From assembly GCA_900543585.1 (NCBI GenBank), contig UQRP01000037.1:1-24554 (forward strand): DNA of 24,554 nucleotides. The letters are read 5' to 3'. A model generated the notes under the pieces. It ran no database searches. It had not been told where the DNA came from and was given only the letters and a program-made list of their open reading frames with translations. Both the position numbers and the translations under genes were made by a program. Numbering within the stretch: the first letter of the stretch is position 1; the number at the start of each line of letters is the position of its first letter. This document shows, in pieces, positions 15,768 to 22,738 of this stretch. The stretch is from an uncultured Prevotella sp. Lineage in GTDB: Bacteria > Bacteroidota > Bacteroidia > Bacteroidales > Bacteroidaceae.

Positions 15768-16805
15768 ATGAGCAAATTGATAAAGCCGGAAGGCTATAGG
15801 GCTCTGCTTGACCGTCGTCAGACAGAGCAAGGCATCAAGCAGATAAAGGAGTTTTTTCAGCAGAATCTAAGTACAGAGCTTCGGCTAAGTCGTGCCACTG
15901 CGCCCCTTTTCGTTCTGAAAGGATTGGGTATCAATGACGACCTTAATGGCGTTGAGCGGCCTGTAACCTTCCCTATCAAGGATATGGGGGAGGCCAAGGC
16001 TGAGGTCGTACATTCTTTGGCAAAATGGAAGCGTCTTACATTGGCAAAGTTCGGCATTGAGCCGGGCTATGGCATCTATACCGATATGAATGCTATAAGA
16101 GCCGATGAGGAACTTGACAACTTGCACTCATTATATGTAGACCAGTGGGACTGGGAAGCGGTGATAACAAAGGAAGACCGTACGATAGCTTTTCTGGAAG
16201 ACGTCGTCCGCAGAATCTACAGTGCTGTTCTTCGTACTGAGTTCTTGGCTTGTGAATGCTATCCCCAGCTGAAGCCTTTCTTGCCGCGTGAGATTCATTT
16301 CATTCATTCTCAGGACTTGTTGGATATGTATCCTGATAAGACCCCGCATGAGCGTGAGGATGCTATCTGTAAGAAGTATGGTGCCGTCTTTGTGGAAGGC
16401 ATTGGTGGTCGTCTGTCTGATGGCAACAAGCATGACGGGCGTGCCGCTGACTATGACGACTGGTCGACAATCGCAGAGAATGGCAAGGCGGGACTCAATG
16501 GTGACATTCTTATCTGGTATCCGGTTCTAAACCGTTCTTTTGAGCTTAGCTCTATGGGTATTCGCGTCGACAAAGAGGCACTGTTACGCCAGCTGAAGAT
16601 AGAACATCAGGAGGAGCGTGAGAAGTTGTATTTCCATCAGCAGCTTCTCAATGACAAGCTTCCTCTGAGTATCGGTGGCGGTATTGGTCAGAGCCGTTTG
16701 TGCATGGTCATGCTTCACAAGGCGCATATCGGCGAGATACAGGCAAGTATATGGCCGGAAGAGATGCGTCAGGAGTGTGAAAAATTGGGTATGCCGTTGA
16801 TTTAA
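15768..16805 (+). CDS. asnA: Aspartate--ammonia ligase (asparagine synthetase A)
   Basis: AsnA makes asparagine from aspartate, ammonia and ATP in the cytosol and is related to class II aminoacyl-tRNA synthetases (AspRS type). At 345 residues it is close to the E. coli enzyme. Recognisable blocks are V-E-R-P-V-T-F-P near residue 65, E-A-E-V-V-H-S-L-A-K-W-K-R near 78-88, D-M-N-A-I-R-A-D-E near 106-114, D-Q-W-D-W-E, the L-N-G-D-I-L motif near 243-248, F-E-L-S-S-M-G-I-R-V and the C-terminal G-G-G-I-G-Q-S-R, equivalent to class II motif 3. The gene is monocistronic with its own promoter, and the tRNA-Arg gene follows 67 bases after it. The ammonia-dependent enzyme fits an ammonia-rich gut or rumen habitat. 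Confidence 0.95.
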   Translation: MSKLIKPEGYRALLDRRQTEQGIKQIKEFFQQNLSTELRLSRATAPLFVLKGLGINDDLNGVERPVTFPIKDMGEAKAEVVHSLAKWKRLTLAKFGIEPGYGIYTDMNAIRADEELDNLHSLYVDQWDWEAVITKEDRTIAFLEDVVRRIYSAVLRTEFLACECYPQLKPFLPREIHFIHSQDLLDMYPDKTPHEREDAICKKYGAVFVEGIGGRLSDGNKHDGRAADYDDWSTIAENGKAGLNGDILIWYPVLNRSFELSSMGIRVDKEALLRQLKIEHQEEREKLYFHQQLLNDKLPLSIGGGIGQSRLCMVMLHKAHIGEIQASIWPEEMRQECEKLGMPLI

Positions 16806-16849
16806 GGATTTTTTTAGACGAAGACATTCTCTTTTCAGAATCTTTTTAT

Positions 16850-16857
16850 TAACTTTG
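16850..16857 (+). promoter_or_regulatory. Putative -7 element (TAACTTTG) for the tRNA-Arg gene
   Basis: TAACTTTG fits the TAnnTTTG consensus and ends 15 bases before the mature tRNA, a normal distance for a short 5' leader. The expected TTG at -33 is poor. A weak ATTCT/AGAAT hairpin with a T-run just upstream (about 16825-16848) might end asnA transcription, but I do not rely on it. Confidence 0.5.
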
Positions 16858-16872
16858 CATCTGTTTCCAACT

Positions 16873-16946
16873 GGCTCCGTAGCTCAGTTGAATAGAGCAT
16901 CAGATTCCGGTTCTGAGTGTCTTGGGTTTGAGTCCCAACGGAGTCA
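16873..16946 (+). tRNA. tRNA-Arg (anticodon CCG)
   Basis: The 74-base gene folds as a full cloverleaf. The acceptor stem GGCTCCG pairs with CGGAGTC (one G-U pair). The D stem is GCTC/GAGC, the anticodon stem TCAGA/TCTGA with loop TTCCGGT gives anticodon CCG, and the T stem TTGGG/CCCAA closes a TTTGAGT loop. The discriminator base is A. CCA is not encoded and must be added after transcription. It decodes the arginine codon CGG. It has its own -7 box upstream and a strong hairpin terminator a few bases downstream, so it is a single-gene unit. Confidence 0.96.
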
Positions 16947-16952
16947 CAAAAT

Positions 16953-16987
16953 AAATCCCATAGCCTTTTCGGTTATGGGATTTTTTT
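16953..16987 (+). terminator. Intrinsic terminator after tRNA-Arg, possibly bidirectional
   Basis: A 13-base-pair stem (16953-16965 with 16971-16983, one G-U pair) encloses the loop TTTTC and runs into seven Ts at 16981-16987. On the minus strand the same hairpin is followed by ATTTATTTTG, so it may also stop transcripts from the HD-domain gene, which ends at 17036. Confidence 0.9.
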
Positions 16988-17035
16988 ATGCAGTAGAGAA
17001 AATTCCGGTTTGAGGAGCCTGTGGCTCAACAGAGA

Positions 17036-17575
17036 TTATTCTTCAAAAAGTTTGTGCATATTGAGAAATCGTTGCAGGCTGTCGTCACCAAACTTTGCAA
17101 TGCTCTTTTTAGCTTTCTCGAATGACTTCTCCCGTTCCGGATGCGTCTTGGAATAGAATTTATCGGCATAGCAGATAAGCTTCTCTTCAAGTGTTTCAGG
17201 CAGGAAGTCCTGATGGGGCAGGGGGAGATTTTGCCGTATTATCTCTTCTTTTGTCAATCCTGCTCCAGTGTGCCGTTCGCAGACGCGTGCGTGACGGGGA
17301 AAGCCTTCGGTGCGCATGATCTCAGCACCGATAACGCCATGACGGATATAAGGTTCTGTACCGTAGCAGTAGATGCCGGCAGCGTCACAGCGGAAGATGC
17401 CAATGTCGTGGAGCATAGCAGCCTCTTCAATAAAACGTCTGTCCATTGCAAGTCCAGGGTGGGCATCACAGATTTTCAGTGCCCGCTGCATGACAAGGCG
17501 GCTGTGAGTAATCAAAATATCCCGAAGCCGGTTGGCTTCGGGATAGTATTTGTCTATTATCTGTTGATAATTCAT
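17036..17575 (-). CDS. HD-domain (HDIG-type) phosphohydrolase
   Basis: This 179-residue cytoplasmic protein carries the HD metal-binding pattern: H-S-R-L-V (His24), A-M-L-H-D-I-G (His56, Asp57), Y-I-R-H-G (His79) and C-E-R-H-T-G-A-G (His102). HD proteins of this size are metal-dependent phosphohydrolases of nucleotides or similar compounds; the substrate is not evident. The C-terminal third holds Y-A-D-K-F-Y-S-K-T, also common in the HDIG subgroup. The ATG overlaps the stop of the upstream carboxyltransferase by one base (TAATG), so the genes are probably co-translated. A perfect 12-base-pair hairpin lies in codons 11-20 and might temper translation or mark an RNA-processing site. Confidence 0.85.
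   Translation of the reverse strand: MNYQQIIDKYYPEANRLRDILITHSRLVMQRALKICDAHPGLAMDRRFIEEAAMLHDIGIFRCDAAGIYCYGTEPYIRHGVIGAEIMRTEGFPRHARVCERHTGAGLTKEEIIRQNLPLPHQDFLPETLEEKLICYADKFYSKTHPEREKSFEKAKKSIAKFGDDSLQRFLNMHKLFEE
17518..17545 (-). repeat. Perfect 12-bp inverted repeat near the 5' end of the HD-domain gene
   Basis: Bases 17518-17529 and 17534-17545 are perfect reverse complements around a 4-base loop, with core CCCGAAGCC/GGCTTCGGG. On the mRNA this very stable hairpin starts 30 bases after the ATG and is not followed by a T-run, so it is not a standard terminator. Confidence 0.75.
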
Positions 17576-19347
17576 TATTTCTCCCGCTGAATATAGGCAA
17601 TGACATTGCCCTTCTGCACTTTGGAGCCCTGCTTGGCATTGATTTCCACGAGTTTTCCTCCAAGGTCGGCCTTGACCTCAACAAACTCGCCCCAAGGAGC
17701 CTGGATATAACAGAAGGTGTCGCCTTCCTTGTATTCCTTACCGATATAGGGTTCAACGGCAGGTGCGCACTCACCATCCCCTTGGAAATCCCAGAAGAGT
17801 TGTCCGCGGACAGGAGCCACGATAGCGTCGGCCTGAGCATGCTTAAAGGCAGCAGCCTCTTCAGGTGAGACTTTGGCACCGAGTTTTGCGTCTTTTGCCT
17901 TTTGCAGGTCAGCAAGGAAGTTTTTCTTGGCCTGACCACTTCTATAGTTGCGATACTGCTCAGGGTGCATAGCAAGTTCGAAGAGCTCTTCGTCATCCTG
18001 TCCGTAGTCCCAACCATTCTCGTCCATCTCCTTACGGAAGTCGTCGAGAGCGGGTTTGAGAAGCGTGTGAGGGTCTACATCCGTAAACTCACGGCCCTGC
18101 TTCTTGGCGAGCTCTACGAGTTCTGGATCTATCTTGCCAGGCACCTTACCGCTCTTGCCGAGAATCATGCCCCACATATTGTCGTCCATCATTACAAAAC
18201 GACCCTTGCCCTGCTCCATAGTAAGAAGGTTCATCAATGCGATGTTCTTTGTATACTGAGAGAATGGTGTCACGAGAGGTGGATAGCCCACACGTGGCCA
18301 AACGTAGGCAACCTCGTCAAAGAGCTTGATGAGCAAGTCGTCCATGCTGTATTCGGGCTCGCCCTTCTTCTGACGCAGGTGGTTGATGGTCTCGCGCATA
18401 CCGCCTAAGTCAGCCATCATAGAACCCATCATGCCTCCAGGCAGACCGCAGGTGAGCAGCAGTGATGACATTACTTTATTGCCGGGGTTGATGAAGTATC
18501 CGAGCCATTCGTCAATGAAGTCCTGTGTCATGGCGCGTGCTTTCATATATGCGCCCATATTGATGTCTGGCACATCGAAGCCCGCATGCTTCAGCATGCT
18601 CTGCACGGAAATAACATCTGGGTGCACCTTGCCCCAGGCCAAAGGCTCAATGGCTGTATCAATGATGTCAGCACCATTCTCGCAGACTTCCAAAATAGAA
18701 GCCATAGATAAGCCTGGGCCGGAGTGGCCATGATATTCGATGACGATATCAGGGTGCTTGGTCTTGATGCGCTTAGTGAGCTCACCGAGGAAAGCAGGCT
18801 GGCCAATACCGGCCATGTCCTTGAGGCAGATCTCCTCAGCGCCTGCTGCAATCTCCTCGTCAGCGAGTTTCTCGTAATAGTCAAGGGTATGAACGGGGGA
18901 TGTGGTGATACAGAGTGTGCCCTGTGGCGTCATGCCACCCTCCTTGGCCCATTTGATGGAAGGAGCTATATTACGAATATCATTGAGACCGTCGAAGATA
19001 CGTGTGATGTCAGTGCCCTGTGCGTGTTTTACGCGATACATCATCTTGCGGACATCGTCTGGGACCGGGTACATACGCAGTGCGTTGAGGCCACGGTCAA
19101 GCATATGAGTCTTGATGCCGGCAGCGTGCAGAGGAGCTGTGAAGGCACGGACTGCTTTGTTAGGATTCTCTCCTGCAAGGAGCTGTACCTGCTCAAAAGC
19201 ACCGCCATTGGTCTCTACACGGGCGAAGCACCCCATCTCCACAAACACAGGAGCTATCTTGGCAAGCTGGTCGGCACGCGGCTGGAATTTGCCGCTGCTC
19301 TGCCACATGTCACGATAGACAAGACTGAACTGAATCTTTTTCTTCAT
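17575..19347 (-). CDS. OadA/PycB-family carboxyltransferase with a biotinyl-like domain lacking the biotin lysine
   Basis: This 590-residue protein has the layout of oxaloacetate decarboxylase alpha / pyruvate carboxylase subunit B. An N-terminal DRE-TIM barrel runs to about 290, a conserved carboxylase domain to about 450, and a C-terminal biotinyl-type domain covers about 510-590. Catalytic metal-site residues are visible: R-D-M-W-Q-S (Asp13), I-C-L-K-D-M-A-G (Lys176, the expected carbamylated lysine) and Y-H-G-H-S-G (His206, His208). F-D-G-L-N-D-I-R-N near 118-126 is also diagnostic. The C-terminal domain keeps the fold pattern (G-D-T at 542-544, V-Q-K-G-N-V-I-A-Y-I at the end). But where E-A-M-K-M should carry biotin it reads Q-A-P-W-G-E, with Trp552 in place of the lysine. 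It may use a separate biotin carrier, or do a different reaction. The HD-domain gene is coupled downstream. Confidence 0.82.
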   Translation of the reverse strand: MKKKIQFSLVYRDMWQSSGKFQPRADQLAKIAPVFVEMGCFARVETNGGAFEQVQLLAGENPNKAVRAFTAPLHAAGIKTHMLDRGLNALRMYPVPDDVRKMMYRVKHAQGTDITRIFDGLNDIRNIAPSIKWAKEGGMTPQGTLCITTSPVHTLDYYEKLADEEIAAGAEEICLKDMAGIGQPAFLGELTKRIKTKHPDIVIEYHGHSGPGLSMASILEVCENGADIIDTAIEPLAWGKVHPDVISVQSMLKHAGFDVPDINMGAYMKARAMTQDFIDEWLGYFINPGNKVMSSLLLTCGLPGGMMGSMMADLGGMRETINHLRQKKGEPEYSMDDLLIKLFDEVAYVWPRVGYPPLVTPFSQYTKNIALMNLLTMEQGKGRFVMMDDNMWGMILGKSGKVPGKIDPELVELAKKQGREFTDVDPHTLLKPALDDFRKEMDENGWDYGQDDEELFELAMHPEQYRNYRSGQAKKNFLADLQKAKDAKLGAKVSPEEAAAFKHAQADAIVAPVRGQLFWDFQGDGECAPAVEPYIGKEYKEGDTFCYIQAPWGEFVEVKADLGGKLVEINAKQGSKVQKGNVIAYIQREK

Positions 19348-19430
19348 TCTATTTCTTTATTTGCTTATGTTCATAATCCAAACGGAAGAAAATTCCGTCT
19401 TTGTCGATAACTAATACCTTTTTCGACGTG

Positions 19431-19438
19431 CAAAATTA
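19431..19438 (-). promoter_or_regulatory. Possible -7 element (TAATTTTG) for the carboxyltransferase operon
   Basis: The minus strand reads TAATTTTG 83 bases upstream of the carboxyltransferase ATG, matching TAnnTTTG. No TTG is found at the right -33 distance, so confidence is limited. The divergent gap 19348-19526 holds nothing else that I recognise. Confidence 0.4.
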
Positions 19439-19491
19439 GATAAAAATACTCAAAATGGCGATACGACAACTCATTTTTTATCATTTATAAC

Positions 19492-19499
19492 TAACTTTG
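19492..19499 (+). promoter_or_regulatory. Putative -7 element (TAACTTTG) for the lipoprotein gene at 19527
   Basis: TAACTTTG matches the phylum -7 consensus and lies 27 bases before the ATG. The -33 region is only T-rich, without a clear TTG. Confidence 0.5.
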
Positions 19500-19526
19500 T
19501 AGCCAGAAAGTAGTTATAACAGAACA

Positions 19527-20363
19527 ATGAACACGAAAACAGGCTTAGCGCTTCTATTTTTTACGATATTATTGACCTTTGCCTCGTGCAATACCAAACA
19601 GCTCAAGGACGAGGAGGCTCCTGTTTATACCCAGCGCCTGAAAGGCGACAAGGGTATCTATGGTCTTGCCTGTGATGGGTGCAACGACTCCGTAACGGTA
19701 CTGTTGCCGGAGAATGGGGGTGATCCTGTCACCTATAATTCCTTCGAAGCCCATAGGCGAGGCCGGGTGCTGGGGAAAATACAGATTGGGGACCGCATCT
19801 GTGTCATCCCTAACGCAAAAGACAGAACCATGGTTGATGCCGTCATTGACATTGATAAGCTTCAAGGCATTTGGTGCTATATTGTAATGCCTAAGATGCG
19901 TGACTATCAGTCTATGAGCAAGAAACTGCAAGAACGGTTGATGAACAATATGAGCGATTCTCTCAAGGCTACATTTCTCATTCCCCGTGAATATGGTTTT
20001 GGACTTCGTCGGGACTGGGTAGCTCTAAGTGTTGGTTATGTTGACGACAGCAACAGTCTTGCTGACGAGAGTCCTGTAGTCTATCCGCCACTGGGCTATT
20101 TCACTGCCTGGCATCTTTGGAATGGCAATCTCGTTATTGTCAGTGGTACACCGACAATAGGTAAGGATGGGCAGTTCAGGGTCGTCAACGAGAGAAATGA
20201 TACATGCTCCATTGATTTCCTTGGTGCCGATTCACTTGTTCTCTCCAGTGACGGCATCTCGCGGAGTTATTACCGAAAAGAGAATATCGGTGAAATCAAT
20301 GCCAAAGCCCGTGCCATTGCTGATATGCGCAGGAGACAGGCCTTGGAAGAGACAAAACAGTAA
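19527..20363 (+). CDS. Lipoprotein of unknown function
   Basis: This 278-residue exported protein has a signal peptide ending in the lipobox L-T-F-A-S-C, so acylated Cys21 anchors it to a membrane. The mature part looks beta-rich and has a C-D-G-C-N-D element near residues 50-55. Residues about 110-125 read I-D-K-L-Q-G-I-W-C-Y, reminiscent of the first strand of lipocalin-like domains, but the match is too short for a family call. The C terminus is helical and rich in Ala, Arg and Glu. It stands alone on the plus strand, divergent from the carboxyltransferase operon and convergent with queF. A perfect 9-bp hairpin spans its stop codon. Function unknown. Confidence 0.75.
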   Translation: MNTKTGLALLFFTILLTFASCNTKQLKDEEAPVYTQRLKGDKGIYGLACDGCNDSVTVLLPENGGDPVTYNSFEAHRRGRVLGKIQIGDRICVIPNAKDRTMVDAVIDIDKLQGIWCYIVMPKMRDYQSMSKKLQERLMNNMSDSLKATFLIPREYGFGLRRDWVALSVGYVDDSNSLADESPVVYPPLGYFTAWHLWNGNLVIVSGTPTIGKDGQFRVVNERNDTCSIDFLGADSLVLSSDGISRSYYRKENIGEINAKARAIADMRRRQALEETKQ

Positions 20364-20380
20364 TGCTGAATGCATTACTG
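20358..20380. terminator. Hairpin spanning the lipoprotein stop codon, possible bidirectional terminator
   Basis: CAGTAATGC (20358-20366) and GCATTACTG (20372-20380) form a perfect 9-bp stem around the loop TGAAT. It sits between the convergent lipoprotein and queF genes. Neither side has a long T-run: the plus side continues TCTTGTC, the minus side TTTTGTC. Termination is plausible but not certain. Confidence 0.5.
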
Positions 20381-20419
20381 TCTTGTCAGTCTTTCGTGTG
20401 TAGTTGTGGTATAGGATAG

Positions 20420-20878
20420 TTATTCGTGCGTGGCAAACCTGGTCTCAGCAAGTTGCTCGTACTTGGTGCCGGGACGGCCATAGTTGGCGTAGGGATAGAT
20501 GCTTATGCCACCACGGGGCGTAAACAGTCCTGTCACCTCTATGTATTTGGGATCCATGAGCTTTATCAGGTCTTTCATGATGATATTGACGCAGTCCTCG
20601 TGGAAATCACCATGGTTGCGGAAACTGAAAAGATAAAGTTTCAAACTCTTGCTCTCTACCATTTTCACGTCGGGAATGTAGCTGATGCGTATTTCGGCAA
20701 AGTCTGGCTGTCCGGTAATGGGACAGAGTGAGGTAAACTCCGGACAGTTGAAACGCACCCAATAATCATTGCCCTGATGTTTGTTGATAAATGTCTCCAA
20801 TACCTCCGGTGCATAATCCGTAAGGTATTTAGTCTTAGTACCGAGAGCTTTCAAGCCCTCTTCTTTTCTGTTTGTCAT
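20420..20878 (-). CDS. queF: NADPH-dependent 7-cyano-7-deazaguanine (preQ0) reductase
   Basis: QueF reduces the nitrile of preQ0 to the amine preQ1, the base inserted into tRNAs on the way to queuosine. At 152 residues it is the short, unimodular type. Catalytic Cys52 lies in F-T-S-L-C-P-I-T-G-Q-P-D with Asp59 as the acid, and the QueF signature E-S-K-S-L-K-L-Y at 75-82 leads into F-R-N-H-G-D-F-H-E-D (His93, Glu94 for substrate binding). The ATG overlaps the transporter stop upstream by four bases (ATGA), so both lie on one mRNA led by the preQ1 riboswitch. Its product is therefore the ligand that feeds back on its own transcript. It converges on the lipoprotein gene. Confidence 0.96.
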   Translation of the reverse strand: MTNRKEEGLKALGTKTKYLTDYAPEVLETFINKHQGNDYWVRFNCPEFTSLCPITGQPDFAEIRISYIPDVKMVESKSLKLYLFSFRNHGDFHEDCVNIIMKDLIKLMDPKYIEVTGLFTPRGGISIYPYANYGRPGTKYEQLAETRFATHE

Positions 20879-21588
20879 AAATTAAAAACTTTCAAGATGT
20901 TGTAGCTGATACCGTCGTCGTAGGCGTCCTCTCCCTCATGCTTTTTCAGATAACCGACAACTCTTATAGTCAAGGGCAGTGCAATAATCTCGTAGAAAGT
21001 CTTGAGAAAGACCTGCCAGAGCATCAGTGCAGGGAGCGCCGACAATGGTACGTTGGTGCCGATAAAGGCCAGGGGAAAGAAAATCAGTGAGTCGCAGGTC
21101 TCACCGGCTACCGTACTGAGGATGGCCCGTGCTGAGAAATGCTTGCCTTTGTCATGAATCTTCATCCGGCTCATGACATATGCATTCATAAAACTTCCTA
21201 CCACAAATGCTGAGAAAGACGCTAAGGCGATACGTGGCGCCAGACCAAAAATGGCGTGGAAGCCTTCGTCGTTGTGCCAGAAGGGGGCACCCGGTATCCA
21301 GTCGCAGAGAGCTCCCATGGCAACAAAGAAGAAGTTCATGGCAAAACCGGTCCATATGAGTAGCCGTGCCTTGCGGTAACCCCAAACCTCACACACGCAG
21401 TCATTGATGATGTATGATACCGGGAAAACGAGAAAACCGCCGGTGAGATTGATGGGGCCGACGGCTATCTGCTTTGTTTCAAGAATGTTGGCCAAAATGA
21501 GGCAAACACAGAAGAGTATGCTGAAAAGCATGAACAACACACTCACCATTTGGCGCTGGCTGGCGCCGGAAGGGTTTTTCTTTTCCAT
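20875..21588 (-). CDS. Queuosine precursor transporter (YhhQ/QPTR family)
   Basis: This 237-residue inner-membrane protein has about six transmembrane segments and belongs to the YhhQ (DUF165, queuosine precursor transporter) family, which imports preQ0 or preQ1. Typical features are L-I-L-A-N-I-L-E-T-K near the N terminus, V-S-Y-I-I-N-D-C-V-C-E-V-W-G-Y in the second segment, and A-G-E-T-C-D-S-L-I-F-F-P-L-A-F in the later half, where an E-x-x-D-S motif is conserved. A preQ1-I riboswitch fills the leader right up to the ATG, and queF overlaps the stop. Genomic context and family agree. Uptake of preQ0 with reduction by QueF would allow queuosine synthesis without the de novo genes; none of those is in the window. 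Confidence 0.93.
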   Translation of the reverse strand: MEKKNPSGASQRQMVSVLFMLFSILFCVCLILANILETKQIAVGPINLTGGFLVFPVSYIINDCVCEVWGYRKARLLIWTGFAMNFFFVAMGALCDWIPGAPFWHNDEGFHAIFGLAPRIALASFSAFVVGSFMNAYVMSRMKIHDKGKHFSARAILSTVAGETCDSLIFFPLAFIGTNVPLSALPALMLWQVFLKTFYEIIALPLTIRVVGYLKKHEGEDAYDDGISYNILKVFNL

Positions 21589-21590
21589 TT

Positions 21591-21625
21591 CTTGTTTTGT
21601 TAAAGGGGGTTGAGCAAGTACCCCT
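21591..21625 (-). promoter_or_regulatory. PreQ1-I riboswitch
   Basis: Read on the minus strand, stem P1 pairs AGGGG (21625-21621) with CCCCU (21608-21604). The 11-base loop UACUUGCUCAA includes CUUG (21618-21615), which pairs with CAAG (21594-21591) in the A-rich tail to form P2, giving the H-type pseudoknot of this class. The tail UUAACAAAACAAG is, from memory, identical to that of the Thermoanaerobacter tengcongensis aptamer, and loop length and spelling resemble the Bacillus subtilis one. CAAG ends two bases before the ATG of the queuosine-precursor transporter. Ligand binding should therefore lock up the translation start and shut off transporter and queF expression together. Confidence 0.9.
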
Positions 21626-21664
21626 ATGCTAAATATTGTAGTTTGCTGTATGTTGTCGGTCTGC

Positions 21665-22639
21665 TTACGCGTTCACCACCAGCCACGAGATATATCCGAT
21701 GAATATAGCAGCCAGCAGGACACCTTCCCATCTTTCAATACGGTATTTTGTGAAGGAGAAGAGCCAAAGTAGAATCATGGAGATGACCATCATGGAGAGG
21801 TCGACGATGGTAATGCCACTGATAATCATAGGGGTGATGAGACCGGTGACACCTAATATCATAAGAATATTAAAGACATTGGACCCTAATACGTTGCCGA
21901 TGGCAATGCCGCTGTTGCCTTTCTTTGCTGCCACCACGCTCGTCGCCAGTTCGGGGAGGGAGGTGCCGCCGGCTACAATGGTCAAGCCGATGACGGCATC
22001 ACTAATACCCATGGCGTGGGCTATAGCGGTAGCGTTGTCCACAAAAACGTCAGAACCGAAGATAAGGCAGGCGAGACCGACAAAGACCAGAATGACGGCT
22101 TTGAGCACAGGCATCGGCTTCTTCTCCTCTTCCTGACCGGCACCTTCTTCTGTCTTGGCACCGCGCAAGGTTATCCAGAGATAAGCAAGGAAGATGACAA
22201 AGAGTATTGCGGCGTCAATTCTCGAAATCTGACCGTCAAGTGTCATGCCCATGAGAAGCAGTGAGGCAAAGACGGCGACGGGAATGTCTTTCTTCACAGT
22301 GGTGCGCTGTATGGCGATAGGCGCTACCATGGCTGCGCAACCTACGATAAGCAGGGCATTGAAGATATTGCTGCCTACGATATTGCCTACCGCGAGGTCG
22401 GGAGTACCGTTGATGGCCGACAGCAGAGATACGAAGAACTCAGGCATGGAGGTACCCATGGCCACGATAGTCAGACCAATGATGATTTGCGGCACACCAA
22501 TACGCTCGGCCATGCCAACGGCGCCGGAGGTGAGCCAGTCGGCACCCTTGATGACGACTATGATACCTATCACCAACAACAGCACCTGCAACCAAGTCTG
22601 GGTCGGTGCAAAGGAAAATAATGTCATCTGTTCTATCAT
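21665..22639 (-). CDS. Calcium/sodium antiporter (CaCA family, YrbG-like)
   Basis: This 324-residue integral membrane exchanger has about ten hydrophobic segments in two inverted halves. Each half carries an alpha-repeat: G-T-S-M-P-E then G-N-I-V-G-S-N-I-F-N in the first, and G-T-S-L-P-E then G-N-V-L-G-S-N-V-F-N in the second. These hold the Glu, Asn, Ser and Thr residues that bind Ca2+ and Na+ in the family. The halves are joined by a short cytosolic loop rich in Glu and Lys. The length is typical of bacterial members. The start at ATG 22639 may alternatively be the ATG four codons later. A TAnnTTTG box lies 31 bases upstream. The queuosine unit begins 76 bases after its stop and may receive read-through. 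Confidence 0.92.
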   Translation of the reverse strand: MIEQMTLFSFAPTQTWLQVLLLVIGIIVVIKGADWLTSGAVGMAERIGVPQIIIGLTIVAMGTSMPEFFVSLLSAINGTPDLAVGNIVGSNIFNALLIVGCAAMVAPIAIQRTTVKKDIPVAVFASLLLMGMTLDGQISRIDAAILFVIFLAYLWITLRGAKTEEGAGQEEEKKPMPVLKAVILVFVGLACLIFGSDVFVDNATAIAHAMGISDAVIGLTIVAGGTSLPELATSVVAAKKGNSGIAIGNVLGSNVFNILMILGVTGLITPMIISGITIVDLSMMVISMILLWLFSFTKYRIERWEGVLLAAIFIGYISWLVVNA

Positions 22640-22670
22640 CGTTCTTGTCTGATTTGCTATTAATAATGTG

Positions 22671-22678
22671 CAAAGGTA
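22671..22678 (-). promoter_or_regulatory. Putative -7 element (TACCTTTG) for the CaCA antiporter
   Basis: The minus strand reads TACCTTTG, fitting TAnnTTTG, just after the T-run of the hsp20 terminator and 31 bases before the antiporter ATG. A clear -33 TTG is missing because that region is occupied by the terminator stem. Confidence 0.5.
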
Positions 22679-22680
22679 CT

Positions 22681-22716
22681 AAAAAAGCCCGGGATATTAC
22701 TATATCTCGGGCTTTT
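22681..22716 (-). terminator. Intrinsic terminator of hsp20
   Basis: A 15-bp stem (22702-22716 with 22683-22697, one G-U pair) around the loop TACT is followed on the minus strand by a run of six Ts. It lies 22 bases after the hsp20 stop and separates that gene from the antiporter promoter. Confidence 0.9.
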
Positions 22717-22738
22717 AAAAGCTTTATTAATATCAATC

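Noticed and set aside
18724..19410. A 228-codon open frame opposite the carboxyltransferase gene
   Set aside because: It lies opposite highly conserved enzyme sequence and shows no family features; it is a by-product of the codon use of the real gene.
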